This document shows, piece by piece, positions 26,340 to 35,686 of a stretch of 64,000 nucleotides of DNA. Position 1 is the first letter of the stretch. Each line of letters starts with the position of its first letter. A model generated the notes under the pieces. That model was given only the letters and a program-made list of their open reading frames with translations, searched no databases and was not told the origin of the DNA. Both the position numbers and the translations under genes were made by a program. Source of the DNA: Acetobacter ascendens (GTDB lineage: Bacteria > Pseudomonadota > Alphaproteobacteria > Acetobacterales > Acetobacteraceae); assembly GCF_001766235.1 (NCBI RefSeq), contig NZ_CP015164.1, positions 1,287,501 to 1,351,500 of the forward strand, given 5' to 3'.

Positions 26340-28280
26340 TCAACCACACAGTGCCACGGTTAACAGCACAACCAACCCGGCCAGCACCGTAAAGGCATAA
26401 ATGGCGATAGATCCTGTTTGCAGCTTTACCGCTTGAGCTGCACTTGTACGCGCAGCCTGCACCACATCATGCGGCACGGCTTCCACCACGCCTTCTTCCC
26501 CATCTTTCCAGAGAACACGTGCAATTGCCGTATAGGGACGCACAAAAATGGCATCATACAATTCATCAAAATACCATTTGTTCAGTAAGAAGCGGTAAAG
26601 CGGCCCGCAAGCCCGCGCCATATTGGTTGGCAAAGCAGGGTTCAGCACATAACACAGCACAGCTAACGCAATACCGGCCAGACCCGCCAAAGAGGGCAAG
26701 ATGGCAACAATGCCAGGCACATGCTCCAGATTTTCCATAATTGCATTATCTGGAGCATTGAAAATGGCCCCTTCCCAGAAACCGATCTGGTGCGTGCCAA
26801 TGTAAAATGGAGCCAAAAGAATACCCGCAACAACAGCGCCAAAAGCCAATAGCACCAAAGGTACACTCATAACGGCTGGACTTTCATGTGCTGCATCCCG
26901 CGCATGGGTATCCGCTGCCTGACCATGAAACACCAGAAAAATAAGCCGCCAGCTATAAAAAGCCGTGAGAAACGCAGTGATCGTGCCCAAGCTCCACGCA
27001 TACATGCTAGCCGAAGAACCGGTGGACCACAGCGCATTCAGAATGGCATCCTTGGACCAATAGCCTGCAAACGGAAACACACCAGCAAGTGCCAAGCTGC
27101 CTATCCACATGACTGTGTAGGTGAGTGGCAGCTTTTTCCATAAACCGCCCATCTTAAACATGTTTTGTTCATCATGCATGGCATGGATAACGGAACCAGC
27201 ACCAAGAAACAGAAGCGCTTTGAAAAAGGCATGTGTTGTCAGATGAAAAACCGAAGCCTGATACGCTCCCACACCTACTGCGGCAAACATGTAACCAAGC
27301 TGGGAACAGGTAGAATACGCAATGGTGCGTTTGATATCTGGCTGCACCATACCCACCGTTGCAGCAAAAAAGCAGGTTGTTGCACCAATAAGAATAATGA
27401 ATGTGCGTGTTGCAGGCGCAAACTCTAACAATGGAGACATACGCGCCATAAGAAACACACCTGCCGTAACCATTGTGGCCGCATGAATAAGGGCAGATAC
27501 AGGCGTTGGGCCTTCCATTGCATCTGGCAACCATGTGTGCAGAAACAACTGAGCCGATTTACCCATAGCCCCCACAAATAGCAGCAGGCAGATAACTTCC
27601 AACATACGGAAGGAAATACCAAACAGCGTGTAGGATGCGTTCAGAACCTGCGGAACCTGTGCAAAAATGGCATCATACTGCACGGTATGGAACAGCACAT
27701 AAATCAGCCCGATGCCTACAAGGAAGAATAGATCCGCCACGCGGTTGACCACAAACGCCTTGATAGCTGCGGCTGTTGCGGATGGGCGATCATACCAGTA
27801 GCCAATCAACAGATAACTGGCGAGCCCCACCCCTTCCCATCCGAAAAAAAGCTGGATCAGATCATTAGAAGAAACCAGCATAAGCATGGCAAAGGTGAAT
27901 AAGGAAAGATAAGAAAAAAACCTGTATGTGGGCATGGAGTCATGGCTCATGTAGCCAAGGCTGTAACAATGCACCAGCAACGAAACCACAAGCACCATTG
28001 CCACCATAGTGGCAGATAGCGCATCAAACCTTAGCGTCCACGTGGCATCAAACCCACCAGCATGAACCCATTGTCCAAGATGCACTGTGGAATGGCCAAA
28101 ACCAGCAAGCCATCCCCCCCACAAAGCCCCAATAGCACAAAGCGTCGCAATGCCCATGCACACAAGGGTAACGGCTTTGGCTAAAGTATCGCCCATGAGG
28201 CGACCACCAAGACCAGCTACGGTAGCCCCTACAAGCGGTGTAAGAACAGCGGCGGAAAAGAGGTTAAGATCGGGCTGCAT
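26340..28280 (-). CDS. nuoL: NADH-quinone oxidoreductase subunit L
   Basis: A complete antiporter-like subunit of 646 residues from the ATG at 28280 (a TTG two codons upstream is possible). FFGWEGVGLASYLLIGYWYDRP and LHTWLPDAMEGPTPVSALIH are the hallmark NuoL segments with the proton-path glutamate and lysine, followed by HLTTHAFFKALLFLGAGSVIHA. The C terminus contains the long amphipathic lateral helix region around WYFDELYDAIFVRP and a last transmembrane helix, so it is true NuoL and not a NuoL/NuoM fusion. The gene runs directly into the mini-ORF at the nuoM position. Confidence 0.95.
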   Translation of the reverse strand: MQPDLNLFSAAVLTPLVGATVAGLGGRLMGDTLAKAVTLVCMGIATLCAIGALWGGWLAGFGHSTVHLGQWVHAGGFDATWTLRFDALSATMVAMVLVVSLLVHCYSLGYMSHDSMPTYRFFSYLSLFTFAMLMLVSSNDLIQLFFGWEGVGLASYLLIGYWYDRPSATAAAIKAFVVNRVADLFFLVGIGLIYVLFHTVQYDAIFAQVPQVLNASYTLFGISFRMLEVICLLLFVGAMGKSAQLFLHTWLPDAMEGPTPVSALIHAATMVTAGVFLMARMSPLLEFAPATRTFIILIGATTCFFAATVGMVQPDIKRTIAYSTCSQLGYMFAAVGVGAYQASVFHLTTHAFFKALLFLGAGSVIHAMHDEQNMFKMGGLWKKLPLTYTVMWIGSLALAGVFPFAGYWSKDAILNALWSTGSSASMYAWSLGTITAFLTAFYSWRLIFLVFHGQAADTHARDAAHESPAVMSVPLVLLAFGAVVAGILLAPFYIGTHQIGFWEGAIFNAPDNAIMENLEHVPGIVAILPSLAGLAGIALAVLCYVLNPALPTNMARACGPLYRFLLNKWYFDELYDAIFVRPYTAIARVLWKDGEEGVVEAVPHDVVQAARTSAAQAVKLQTGSIAIYAFTVLAGLVVLLTVALCG

Positions 28281-28286
28281 AGCCAA

Positions 28287-28610
28287 TCATCCCTTCATCA
28301 TCGTCACGTCTTCGACCTGGATGGACCCACGATTACGGAAATACACCGTAACAATAGCCAGACCGATGGCAGCTTCTGCTGCGGCAATTGTAAGCACAAA
28401 CAGGACCATGACCTGCCCAGACAAATCTCCATGCGCAGAAGAAAATGCAACAAGGTTGAGATTGGCCGAAAGCAGAATGAGTTCCATGGACATCAGCAGG
28501 ATGATGACGTTCTTGCGGTTTAGAAAAATACCAAACACACCCAGAACCAGCAGTGCCGCGCTAACAAAAAGATAAGGCCCAATACCTATGGGAGCGATCG
28601 CGGATGTCAT
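28287..28610 (-). CDS. nuoK: NADH-quinone oxidoreductase subunit K
   Basis: A 107-residue subunit with three transmembrane helices. [18 protein letters not shown] carries the conserved glutamate of helix 2, and [17 protein letters not shown] carries the second membrane glutamate, both needed for coupling of quinone reduction to proton pumping. The start overlaps the nuoJ stop as ATGA, and the stop lies six bases before the nuoL ATG. Length and topology are those of a normal NuoK. Confidence 0.94.
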   Translation of the reverse strand: MTSAIAPIGIGPYLFVSAALLVLGVFGIFLNRKNVIILLMSMELILLSANLNLVAFSSAHGDLSGQVMVLFVLTIAAAEAAIGLAIVTVYFRNRGSIQVEDVTMMKG

Positions 28611-29320
28611 GGCCTGTTCTCCTCTTTTTCCGCCACAGCCTGATTTCCAGAACCATAGGAACCGGGAACCGCTGTTTCGTAATAGGAGCCTTTGGGCCGC
28701 AGGAAACCACCGCTTTCAAACACGTTTTCGCCAAGTGGCAGTTGTACAAGCTCCAGCGTTTCTTCAACTGTGCGTGCGTGTTGCTTATCTATATTCTGGC
28801 GACGGCCTGTGGCGCGTTCACGCAAGGTCAGCACGATAGCGCCTATCATGGCGACCAGCAGCACAAGCCCACACGCCTGAAACAGAAAAACATAGTGTGT
28901 ATAAATAACAGTTCCCAAAGCTTCTGTATTGGTAAGCTGAGGCGCAGGATTAAGAGGTGCCACAATGTTGGCTGGTGCCATTTTCCAGTTGCTGAACGCC
29001 ATAAGCAACTCGGCAAACAAAACGCCCCCAACACACACGCCTAAAGGTGCGTGTTTCTGAAAACCTTCACGCAGACTGCTGAAATCTATATCCAGCATCA
29101 TCACAACAAACAGGAACAGAACAGCCACTGCCCCCACGTAAACAATAACAAGCAGCATGGCCAAAAACTCGGCCCCGGCCACTAGGAACAAACCCGCTGC
29201 ATTAAAAAATGCAAGGATAAGAAAAAGTACGGAATGCACCGGGTTACGTGCGCTAATGACCATTACAGCCGAAAACAGCAGCACCGTTGCAAAAACGTAG
29301 AAAACAAGCTGTGCCATCAT
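28607..29320 (-). CDS. nuoJ: NADH-quinone oxidoreductase subunit J
   Basis: A 237-residue membrane subunit from the ATG at 29320, which has AGGAGG seven bases upstream. Five helices are visible; [19 protein letters not shown] is the conserved helix 3 with the pi-bulge region. The C-terminal tail of about 60 residues (after [13 protein letters not shown]) is hydrophilic and longer than in E. coli NuoJ, ending in a Gly/Ser-rich stretch; such tails occur in alphaproteobacteria. It is coupled to nuoK by an ATGA overlap. Confidence 0.93.
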   Translation of the reverse strand: MMAQLVFYVFATVLLFSAVMVISARNPVHSVLFLILAFFNAAGLFLVAGAEFLAMLLVIVYVGAVAVLFLFVVMMLDIDFSSLREGFQKHAPLGVCVGGVLFAELLMAFSNWKMAPANIVAPLNPAPQLTNTEALGTVIYTHYVFLFQACGLVLLVAMIGAIVLTLRERATGRRQNIDKQHARTVEETLELVQLPLGENVFESGGFLRPKGSYYETAVPGSYGSGNQAVAEKEENRP

Positions 29321-29356
29321 TGGCCAACCTCCTGCCATGTCATGGCCTGCATCTGC

Positions 29357-29845
29357 TCAGCGATACGGGGCATCTAATTCCAGACGCCGCGCAAGCAGCG
29401 CTTCCCACCTGTCTCCATTCGCTAAAAGCTTGTCTTTGTCGTACATCAGCTCTTCGCGTGTTTCGGTGGCAAATTCGTAGTTCGGACCTTCAACAATGGC
29501 ATCTACCGGGCATGCTTCTTCACACAGGCCGCAATAGATGCACTTTGTCATATCAATGTCGTAGCGTGTGGTGCGGCGAGATCCATCATCACGCTCTTCC
29601 GCCTCAATGGTAATAGCCTCTGCCGGGCATGTCGCTTCACAAAGCTTGCAGGCAATACAACGCTCTTCCCCATTGGGGTAACGGCGCAACGCATGTTCAC
29701 CCCTAAATCTGGGTGATAGCGGCCCTTTTTCATAAGGGTAGTTCAATGTTACTTTTGGGCGAAACATCATACGGAAAGTGGATGACATGCCCCCCACCAA
29801 CTCTTTCAGCAAGAAAGAGCGCAGCGTGTTACCTAAAGCACCCAT
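29357..29845 (-). CDS. nuoI: NADH-quinone oxidoreductase subunit I
   Basis: A 162-residue iron-sulfur subunit carrying clusters N6a and N6b. The two motifs are [12 protein letters not shown] and [12 protein letters not shown], each a CxxCxxCxxxCP ferredoxin motif. The start at 29845 follows directly from the overlap with the nuoH stop (TGATG); [13 protein letters not shown] is the usual N-terminal helix. In-frame codons further upstream lie inside nuoH and are not used. The subunit passes electrons from NuoG towards NuoB and quinone. Confidence 0.95.
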   Translation of the reverse strand: MGALGNTLRSFLLKELVGGMSSTFRMMFRPKVTLNYPYEKGPLSPRFRGEHALRRYPNGEERCIACKLCEATCPAEAITIEAEERDDGSRRTTRYDIDMTKCIYCGLCEEACPVDAIVEGPNYEFATETREELMYDKDKLLANGDRWEALLARRLELDAPYR

Positions 29846-30873
29846 CAGTTCACACCTCCCATATGGGGCAGCAGACCCGTTACCATAAGAAAACCTGCAG
29901 TTCCGATCATCCACAAAAGGGAAAGTGGCAGGAATACTTTCCAGCCCAGCCGCATAAGCTGATCGTAGCGATACCGTGGGAACGTGGCGCGCACCCAGAT
30001 AAAGACAAACAGACAGAAAAGAATTTTGAAAATCAGCCACAAAGGGCCTGGCACCCATGTAAGTGGAGCAATCCCCAATGGTGGCAACCACCCGCCTAGA
30101 AACAGAATGCTGACCATAGATGACATAAGGATCATGTTTGCGTATTCACCCAGAAAGAACAGGCCAAACGCAAGGAATGAATATTCTACAAAAAAACCTG
30201 CCACCAGCTCGCTTTCCCCTTCGGGAAGATCAAATGGCGCGCGATTTGTTTCTGCCAGTGCCGATATAAAAAATACAATAAACATCGGGAACATAGGCAA
30301 GCAGAACCAGACATGGCGCTGTGCCAGCACAATATCGTTCAGGTTCAGGCTGCCAACAGCCAGTAATACGGAAACAATGACCAGGCCAATAGAAACTTCG
30401 TAAGAAACCATCTGCGCGGCAGAGCGTAATCCACCAAGAAAGGCATATTTGGAATTAGATGCCCACCCAGCGATAAGAATACCGTAAACACCTAATGAGG
30501 AAATAGCCAAAAGGTAGAGAATACCCACATTGATATTGGCAACTGCCAAACCGTTACCTGTAGGAATAACCGCCCATGCCACCATGGCCAACGAAAAGGT
30601 AAGAAACGGTGCAAACAGGAACAAAGCACGGTTTGCGCCTGCTGGAATGATTGTTTCCTTTACAATCATCTTGATGGCATCAGCAAAAGCCTGAAGCAGA
30701 CCAAATGGGCCATTCACATTCGGCCCACGGCGACGCTGCATGGCGGCCATCACCTTGCGTTCCATCAGCGTAAGATACGCAACAGCAATAAGTAGCGGCA
30801 CCAGAACGGCCAGCGTTTCCAGCAACATCAGAATAATCTGGCCAGCAAGGGTGTGATAAAAGAACTGTCCCAT
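29845..30873 (-). CDS. nuoH: NADH-quinone oxidoreductase subunit H
   Basis: A 342-residue membrane subunit with eight helices that forms the quinone chamber with NuoB and Nuo[20 protein letters not shown] is the family signature in the first cytoplasmic loop, and [20 protein letters not shown] is the conserved acidic loop facing the quinone. It starts five bases after the nuoG stop and overlaps nuoI at its end. It is intact, but lies downstream of the insertion in nuoG, so its transcription may be reduced. Confidence 0.95.
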   Translation of the reverse strand: MGQFFYHTLAGQIILMLLETLAVLVPLLIAVAYLTLMERKVMAAMQRRRGPNVNGPFGLLQAFADAIKMIVKETIIPAGANRALFLFAPFLTFSLAMVAWAVIPTGNGLAVANINVGILYLLAISSLGVYGILIAGWASNSKYAFLGGLRSAAQMVSYEVSIGLVIVSVLLAVGSLNLNDIVLAQRHVWFCLPMFPMFIVFFISALAETNRAPFDLPEGESELVAGFFVEYSFLAFGLFFLGEYANMILMSSMVSILFLGGWLPPLGIAPLTWVPGPLWLIFKILFCLFVFIWVRATFPRYRYDQLMRLGWKVFLPLSLLWMIGTAGFLMVTGLLPHMGGVN

Positions 30874-30878
30874 TGGCC

Positions 30879-31558
30879 TTACTCCGCTGCTATCGCGCGA
30901 GGCACGCTATAAACTTTTGAACATTCCGCCATAGTGGGGCTGGCGCGGCTGATAGCGTTAGTCTGGTAATAATCTGGAATGACAGACCTGAAAGGTGCAG
31001 ACATAAAGCTTTTGTCCTCATCTTTTTTCTGTTGTGCGGCAATGGTCTGAGAAGCTGCAAGCCTTGTAATATGCCCAACATGTGCAAATACAGGATTTAC
31101 ATCCGCCATGCGTGCATGCAGTTCCTCCACCGTATTATACGGCAATGTATGCCCACACACTTCGGAAAAAGCCCTAATAATACGCCAATCTTCCCGCGCT
31201 TCTCCTGGAGCAAACACAGCCCGAAAAGCACGTTGAACACGACCGGCCGTATTTACATACGTGCCTGATTTTTCCGTATAAGCGGCCCCTGGCAGAATAA
31301 TATCTGCCCGCTTGGCGGCTGCATCACCATGGTGGCCCTGATACACAACAAACGTTTCTGGTGAAATACGTTCGACGGGAAGCTCGTCTGCGCCCATCAA
31401 CCATAAAATTTCCACCCCACCACGCAGCATGTTGGCAGTGGCGCATCCGTGTGGGCCAGGCACAAAACCAATATCCAACGCCCCTACCCGAGATGCTGCG
31501 GTATGCAGAACGTTAAAGCCATTCCATCCTTCTGCAACCATGCCTGTTTTTTCAGCTA
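30879..31558 (-). pseudogene. nuoG: nuoG, C-terminal part (cut off by insertion)
   Basis: About 226 codons of the NuoG C-terminal (molybdopterin-oxidoreductase-like) domain, ending in IPDYYQTNAISRASPTMAEC and a short tail at 30879. It has no start of its own; the first in-frame ATG gives MVAEGWNGFNVLH at 31541 without a clear ribosome site. Joining this part to the fragment at 34281-35681 across one copy of the TA target duplication gives an uninterrupted 692-residue frame (the junction reads Q-L-A-E-K-T-G), so the insertion is the only lesion in this gene. Confidence 0.92.
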
Positions 31559-31573
31559 GAGCATAATCCGATC
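31559..31573 (+). repeat. IS630 left inverted repeat
   Basis: GAGCATAATCCGATC, perfect complement of 34266-34280. The adjacent outer bases 31557-31558 are the TA target duplication. Confidence 0.95.
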
Positions 31574-31669
31574 AGTCTGGTTCATATCCAGCGGCGGTGA
31601 AGCACGCGGCGGCCTGGCGATGAGAGATATCGTCAATTGCTCCACAGACGGTATTTTGAAGAGCGTCGA

Positions 31670-31684
31670 CGCGGAAATCTCACA
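31670..31684 (+). repeat. IS1380 left terminal inverted repeat
   Basis: CGCGGAAATCTCACA, bordered on the outside by TCGA (31666-31669), the target duplication. Confidence 0.92.
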
Positions 31685-31695
31685 GAAGGGTTGTA

Positions 31696-31766
31696 CATCG
31701 GGTTAGATTATGAAAAAGTCTGTTTTGTACAAAATAATTTTTCATAAGCAATAAACGAACCCGATG
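31696..31766 (+). promoter_or_regulatory. Palindromic leader around the IS1380 transposase start codon
   Basis: Three nested inverted repeats occupy the leader: CATCGGGTT (31696-31704) with AACCCGATG (31758-31766), whose last three bases are the transposase ATG; TTATGAAAAA (31708-31717) with TTTTTCATAA (31738-31747); and the palindrome TTTTGTACAAAA (31723-31734). A transcript entering from outside the element would fold the start codon into a stem, a way other IS elements limit transposase made by read-through. The effect is inferred from the structure. Confidence 0.6.
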
Positions 31767-33149
31767 CAGACAGAGTGTAGCGCAGGCGCGTATGAGTTTC
31801 CAGCCTCCTGTGGACGGCGTGTTGTGGCCCGTTTTGACGGGGGTCGCATGAGTTCGGATGGGGGCGTCATTCTGGTGAAGCAGGCTGATGACATTCTGGG
31901 GCTCAGCCGCCGCTTTGCTGCCTGTTTTCGCGATGAACGGCATCCCGGCTTTGTGGAATACCGGGTTGAAGACCTTGTCCGTCAGCGGATCATGGGCCTG
32001 GCACTGGGCTATGAAGACCTTAATGACCATGACGCTTTACGTCATGATCCTGTCATGGGTCTGGTATCGGGACGTCTGTCAGGAAGCCGGGCCAACTGTG
32101 CGGCACTGGCAGGCAAATCCACGCTGAACCGGTTGGAGCGCAGTGGGCAGCAGGCAGATCGTTACTGCCGCATCATTGCTGATCATGAGGCCCTGGCTAC
32201 CCTGTTCGTGACGCTTTTCATGGACCAGCATGAGCGCGCACCCGCCCGGATCGTTCTGGATGTGGATGCCACCGATGACCGTATCCATGGCCATCAGGAA
32301 GGCCGCGCCTTTCATGGATATTACGGCCATAACTGCTATCTGCCCCTGTATGTCTTCTGCGGGGACCATCTCCTCAGCGCTACCCTGCGCACGGCAGACA
32401 GGGACCCGGGGAAGGAAGCACTGGCAGACATCCGCCGGATCGTGGAGCAGATCAGGAGCCGCTGGCCCCGGGTGCGTATCCTGGTGCGTGGGGACAGCGG
32501 TTTCGCCCGGGACAGTCTGATGACATGGTGCGAAGACAACCACGTTGACTTCCTGTTTGGGCTTGCAGGCAACACCCGCCTGTATGACCGGATTGCCTCT
32601 TTGTCCGCTGAGGTTCGTGACGAAGCCGCCACGACAGGCAGAGCTGCGCGCGGCTTTGCCTCCTTTGACTGGATCACAAAGGACAGCTGGACGCGCCGCA
32701 GGCGGGTCGTGGCCAAGGCCGAATGGCGCCATGGCAACCGCTATCATCGCTTTATTGTCACCACGCTACCGCAGGGAATGTCCGACCCCCGCCATCTCTA
32801 CGAACAGATTTACTGCGCACGCGGGGATATGGAAAACCGCATCAAGGAATGCCAGATGGATCTGTTCTCAGACAGGACCTCGTCCCACACCATCCGGGCC
32901 AACCAGCTCCGGCTGTGGTTCTCGGCCGCAGCCTATGTCCTGCTGACCGCTCTGCAAAGACTGGCCCTTGGCCAGACCAGCCTGGAGACGGCGACCTGTG
33001 GCACCATACGCGCACGACTGCTCAAAATCGCGACACGTGTAACGCTCAGCGTCCGTCGGATTGTCCTGTCCATGCCGGACATGTTCCCCTGTCAGCATGA
33101 ATTCGCCCTCGCTCATGCACGATTGCGAAGGCTCCGGCAGGCCATCTGA
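31764..33149 (+). CDS. IS1380 family transposase
   Basis: A 461-residue DDE transposase of the IS1380 family. The catalytic residues are visible as Asp in VLDVDATDDRIHGHQ, Asp in LVRGDSGFARDSL and Glu in ARGDMENRIKECQMDLF; the N-terminal ARFDGGRMSSDGGVIL is the family opening. The frame is unbroken, so the element is probably able to move. The start ATG at 31764 is buried in an inverted repeat. Codon use and GC content are higher than in the surrounding nuo genes, as expected of a mobile gene. Confidence 0.95.
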   Translation: MQTECSAGAYEFPASCGRRVVARFDGGRMSSDGGVILVKQADDILGLSRRFAACFRDERHPGFVEYRVEDLVRQRIMGLALGYEDLNDHDALRHDPVMGLVSGRLSGSRANCAALAGKSTLNRLERSGQQADRYCRIIADHEALATLFVTLFMDQHERAPARIVLDVDATDDRIHGHQEGRAFHGYYGHNCYLPLYVFCGDHLLSATLRTADRDPGKEALADIRRIVEQIRSRWPRVRILVRGDSGFARDSLMTWCEDNHVDFLFGLAGNTRLYDRIASLSAEVRDEAATTGRAARGFASFDWITKDSWTRRRRVVAKAEWRHGNRYHRFIVTTLPQGMSDPRHLYEQIYCARGDMENRIKECQMDLFSDRTSSHTIRANQLRLWFSAAAYVLLTALQRLALGQTSLETATCGTIRARLLKIATRVTLSVRRIVLSMPDMFPCQHEFALAHARLRRLRQAI

Positions 33150-33319
33150 AGAAACAGACAGTGCACAGACCACATAGCTTCCACCAACACTGCCTTCTCA
33201 GGCCGTGACACCCTCACTGCGTTCAGAACCCGCCGCCAGAAGCAGAATATCGTCAATATTCCAGATCGGGCTCCTGTGGGATGACTGAACTCTACAAAAT
33301 GACCTGAAATTGCCTCAAG

Positions 33320-33334
33320 TGTGAGAAATCCGCG
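33320..33334 (-). repeat. IS1380 right terminal inverted repeat
   Basis: TGTGAGAAATCCGCG on the plus strand, complementary to the left end at 13 of 15 positions, followed by TCGA at 33335-33338. Confidence 0.92.
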
Positions 33335-34265
33335 TCGAGGGTTCGCGGTGCCACCCGTCTGATCCACGCCTTCATTTTGGCGAAGATGTTTTCGATCGGG
33401 TTGAAATCAGGACTGTAGGGCGGCAGGAACAACAACCTGGCGCCGACTGCCTCCACAGCCTCGCGGGCAACGGCTCCTTTATGGGCGGGCAGATTGTCCA
33501 GAATGACGACGTCTCCCGGTGATAAGGTTGGAACGAGCACCTTGCGGGTATAGGCGGCAAACCATTCGCCGGTCATTGGGCCGTCCAGCATCATCGGTGC
33601 TGTCATGCCGGAGAGGCGCAGCCCGCCGATGAACGTCGTGGTTTTCCAGTGCCCGTGGGGCACGGACATCCGACAGCGCGTGCCCCGTTGTGACCGCCCC
33701 CGCAGGCGAGCCATCTTCGTTGAGACGGCTGTTTCGTCGATGAAGATCAGACGGGTCGGATCAAGGTCAGGCTGGCTGTCAAACCAGGCCTCGCGCTGCT
33801 GTGCGACGTCGGGCCGTGTCTGCTCGCTGGCGTGCGCCGTTTTTTTTGATGGTCATGTCGTGACGGTCGAGACAGCGCCAGATCGTGCTCGGCGCAAAGC
33901 GGACACCGTGTTCCGCTGCAAGTGTCTCCGCCAGTTCGACAAGGGAAATATCGGCCTTTGTTTCAATCGCGGCCAGCAGGAAGGTTGACCACGCTTCAAT
34001 CCGGTGAGAACGGCGATCGCCGCCCTGTTTAAGCGCATGGTCACGACCGCTGGCCTGCCACTCAGCAACCCAGCGGATAACGCTCGACGAAGACACACCA
34101 AAACGAACCGCCGCCGCACGACGGGTCATGCCAGAGGCAACAGCCGCAATCGTGCGGCGGCGAAGGTCAGCAGACAGGGCTCGGGTCATACGGGCCGGCC
34201 TCCATACCGGCACATAGTATGAATCAGATTTCGACCAGTATGGGAATCTTAAAATGAACCTATTA

Positions 34266-34280
34266 GATCGGATTATGCTC
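34266..34280 (-). repeat. IS630 right inverted repeat
   Basis: GATCGGATTATGCTC, the perfect complement of 31559-31573, followed by the TA target duplication at 34281-34282. Confidence 0.95.
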
Positions 34281-35681
34281 TAACTGTTTACAAGCTGCGT
34301 AAACGGCAGGTGCATCCTGACGGGTTAAGGCCCCATGCCCAAGAATAATCATAGGACGAGAAGATTTTTGCAAAACTTCCGCAAAAACATGCTCTCCCGC
34401 CAAAAGTTTATCCAGAACATCCGGTCCATCAGCCAGAATATCAACCTGATATGTTGGATCAGAAACAAACTGACCGATACTAGCTATAGGAAAGCCGCCT
34501 CGCCCTGCATCCAGATACCGCTTACGAATACGGGTATTTAAAACAGGGGCCTCACGCCGTGGCTCTACCCCCACTAACAACAGAGCATCTGCCTCATCTA
34601 TTCCGGCAATATCGCTGTTAAACAGGTAATTTGCGCGTGCGCTCAAATCATACCATGCGCTATCCTGTCGGCAGTCCAAGTTTGATGAGCCAAGGCTGTT
34701 CAAAAAATCCTTAAGGGCACACAGGCTTTCCACATCACACAGATCACCGGCAATGGCACCGATTTTTTCACCCGGCACGCCTTCTAGCCTGCGCGCTAGA
34801 GAAACAAATGCCTCCTGCCATGTGGCCGGATGCAACTTACCATGCACACGCACCCAAGGCTGATCAAGCCGCCGACGCTTGAGCCCATCAACCGAAAAAC
34901 GTCCTTTGTCAGAAAGCCATTCTTCGTTCACTTCGTCATTCACGCGCGGTACAATGCGCATAACTTCACCGCCGCGCGCCTGAATCTGGATATTCGTGCC
35001 CAGCGCATCCATAACATCAATGCTGTCTGTTTTTTTGTATTCCCATGAACGCGCATGAAAAGCCGATGGCTTAGATGTAAGGGCACCTACAGGGCAAACA
35101 TCTATCAGATTTCCTGAAAGTTCTGATGTCAGCGCTTTTTGTACGTATGTGGTGATTTCAGCATTTTCACCGCGTGAGACCATACCTAGCTCAGGCGTGC
35201 CAGCTACTTCCGTACTAAACCGAACACAACGTGTGCACTGGATGCAGCGCGTCATGACCGTTTTAACCAACGGCCCAAGATCTTTGTCTGTTACTGCGCG
35301 TTTTTCTTCATGATAGCGCGAAATACCAGATCCATATCCGTAAGCCTGATCTTGCAGATCACACTCCCCACCCTGATCACAAATGGGGCAATCCAACGGA
35401 TGGTTAATCAGCAGAAATTCCATAACAGCACGGCGTGCGCGGCGCACAACCTCTGTATCCGTAAAAATCTGCATCCCTTCAGAAATAGGAAAGCCGCAGG
35501 ATGCAACAGGCTTGGGCGCACGCGCCACTTCTACCAGGCACATACGGCAATTACCGGCAACGGAAAGCCGTTCATGATAACAAAAGCGCGGTATTTCCTT
35601 TCCGGCAGCCTCGCAGGCCTGCAAAGCACTAAAACCTGCAGGCACATCTACCGGTGTACCGTCAACAATGACCTTCACCAT
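34281..35681 (-). pseudogene. nuoG: nuoG, N-terminal part (truncated by IS630/IS1380 insertion)
   Basis: The first 467 codons of the NADH-quinone oxidoreductase 75-kDa-type subunit, starting at ATG 35681 (MVKVIVDGTPVDVP). It contains the 2Fe-2S ligands (RFCYHERLSVAGNCRMC), the His-ligated 4Fe-4S motif (HPLDCPICDQGGECDLQD) and the second 4Fe-4S motif (TRCIQCTRCVRF plus DVCPVGAL). Reading then enters the IS630 end and stops after KQLEHNPI. The iron-sulfur half could still be translated, but about a third of the protein is lost, so assembly of a working NADH-oxidising arm is doubtful. Confidence 0.93.
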
Positions 35682-35686
35682 TATTC

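Larger units (their letters stand above)
31670..33334 (+). mobile_element. IS1380 insertion sequence, complete
   Basis: A full element of exactly 1665 bp. Its ends are 15-base imperfect inverted repeats (CGCGGAAATCTCACA at 31670-31684; complement of CGCGGATTTCTCACA at 33320-33334; 13 of 15 match) flanked by a TCGA duplication (31666-31669 and 33335-33338). The size, repeat length and target fit what I recall for IS1380 of Acetobacter pasteurianus, an element known for inactivating respiratory genes there. It carries one intact transposase gene and looks active. It is inserted into the transposase gene of an IS630-family element. Confidence 0.95.
31572..34189 (-). pseudogene. IS630 transposase (two frames, split by IS1380)
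   Basis: Frame A starts at about 34189 (MTRALSADLRRRTIAAVASG) and encodes the helix-turn-helix domains, ending near 33779. Frame B takes over at a run of eight A on the coding strand (33840-33847) and encodes the DDE domain: LDPTRLIFIDETAVSTKM, VVILDNLPAHKG and YSPDFNPIENIFAKMK give the D, D and E. Such a junction is usually a programmed or slippage frameshift in IS630 relatives. At RTLDA the frame is cut by IS1380; the remainder (L-Q-N-T-V-C-G to FTAAGYEPD and a stop at 31572) lies beyond it. Precise removal of IS1380 restores frame B. Confidence 0.88.
31559..34280 (-). mobile_element. IS630-family insertion sequence, interrupted by IS1380
   Basis: The ends are 15-base perfect inverted repeats (GAGCATAATCCGATC at 31559-31573; complement at 34266-34280), with a further matching GGTTCAT seven bases long after a five-base mismatch. 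Both sides are flanked by TA (31557-31558 and 34281-34282), the target duplication of IS630/Tc1-mariner elements. Removing the nested IS1380 and one TCGA leaves an element of 1053 bp, a normal IS630 size. It carries a two-frame transposase on the minus strand, in the same direction as nuoG, which it disrupts. Confidence 0.93.

Noticed and set aside
24825-28280. nuoL and nuoN as a NuoL/NuoM fusion replacing nuoM
   Set aside because: NuoL has its own lateral helix and C-terminal transmembrane helix, and NuoN has its normal start. Neither carries extra NuoM sequence.
31624-33260. Direct repeat TATCGTCAAT at both sides of IS1380 (near 31628 and 33248)
   Set aside because: One copy is outside IS1380 in the IS630 transposase tail and the other is inside IS1380, so they are not target duplications. 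The true duplication is TCGA.
31559-34280. Composite transposon made of two IS copies with cargo
   Set aside because: The outer repeats belong to one IS630 element and the inner unit is a single IS1380. There is no cargo gene, so it is simple nesting.
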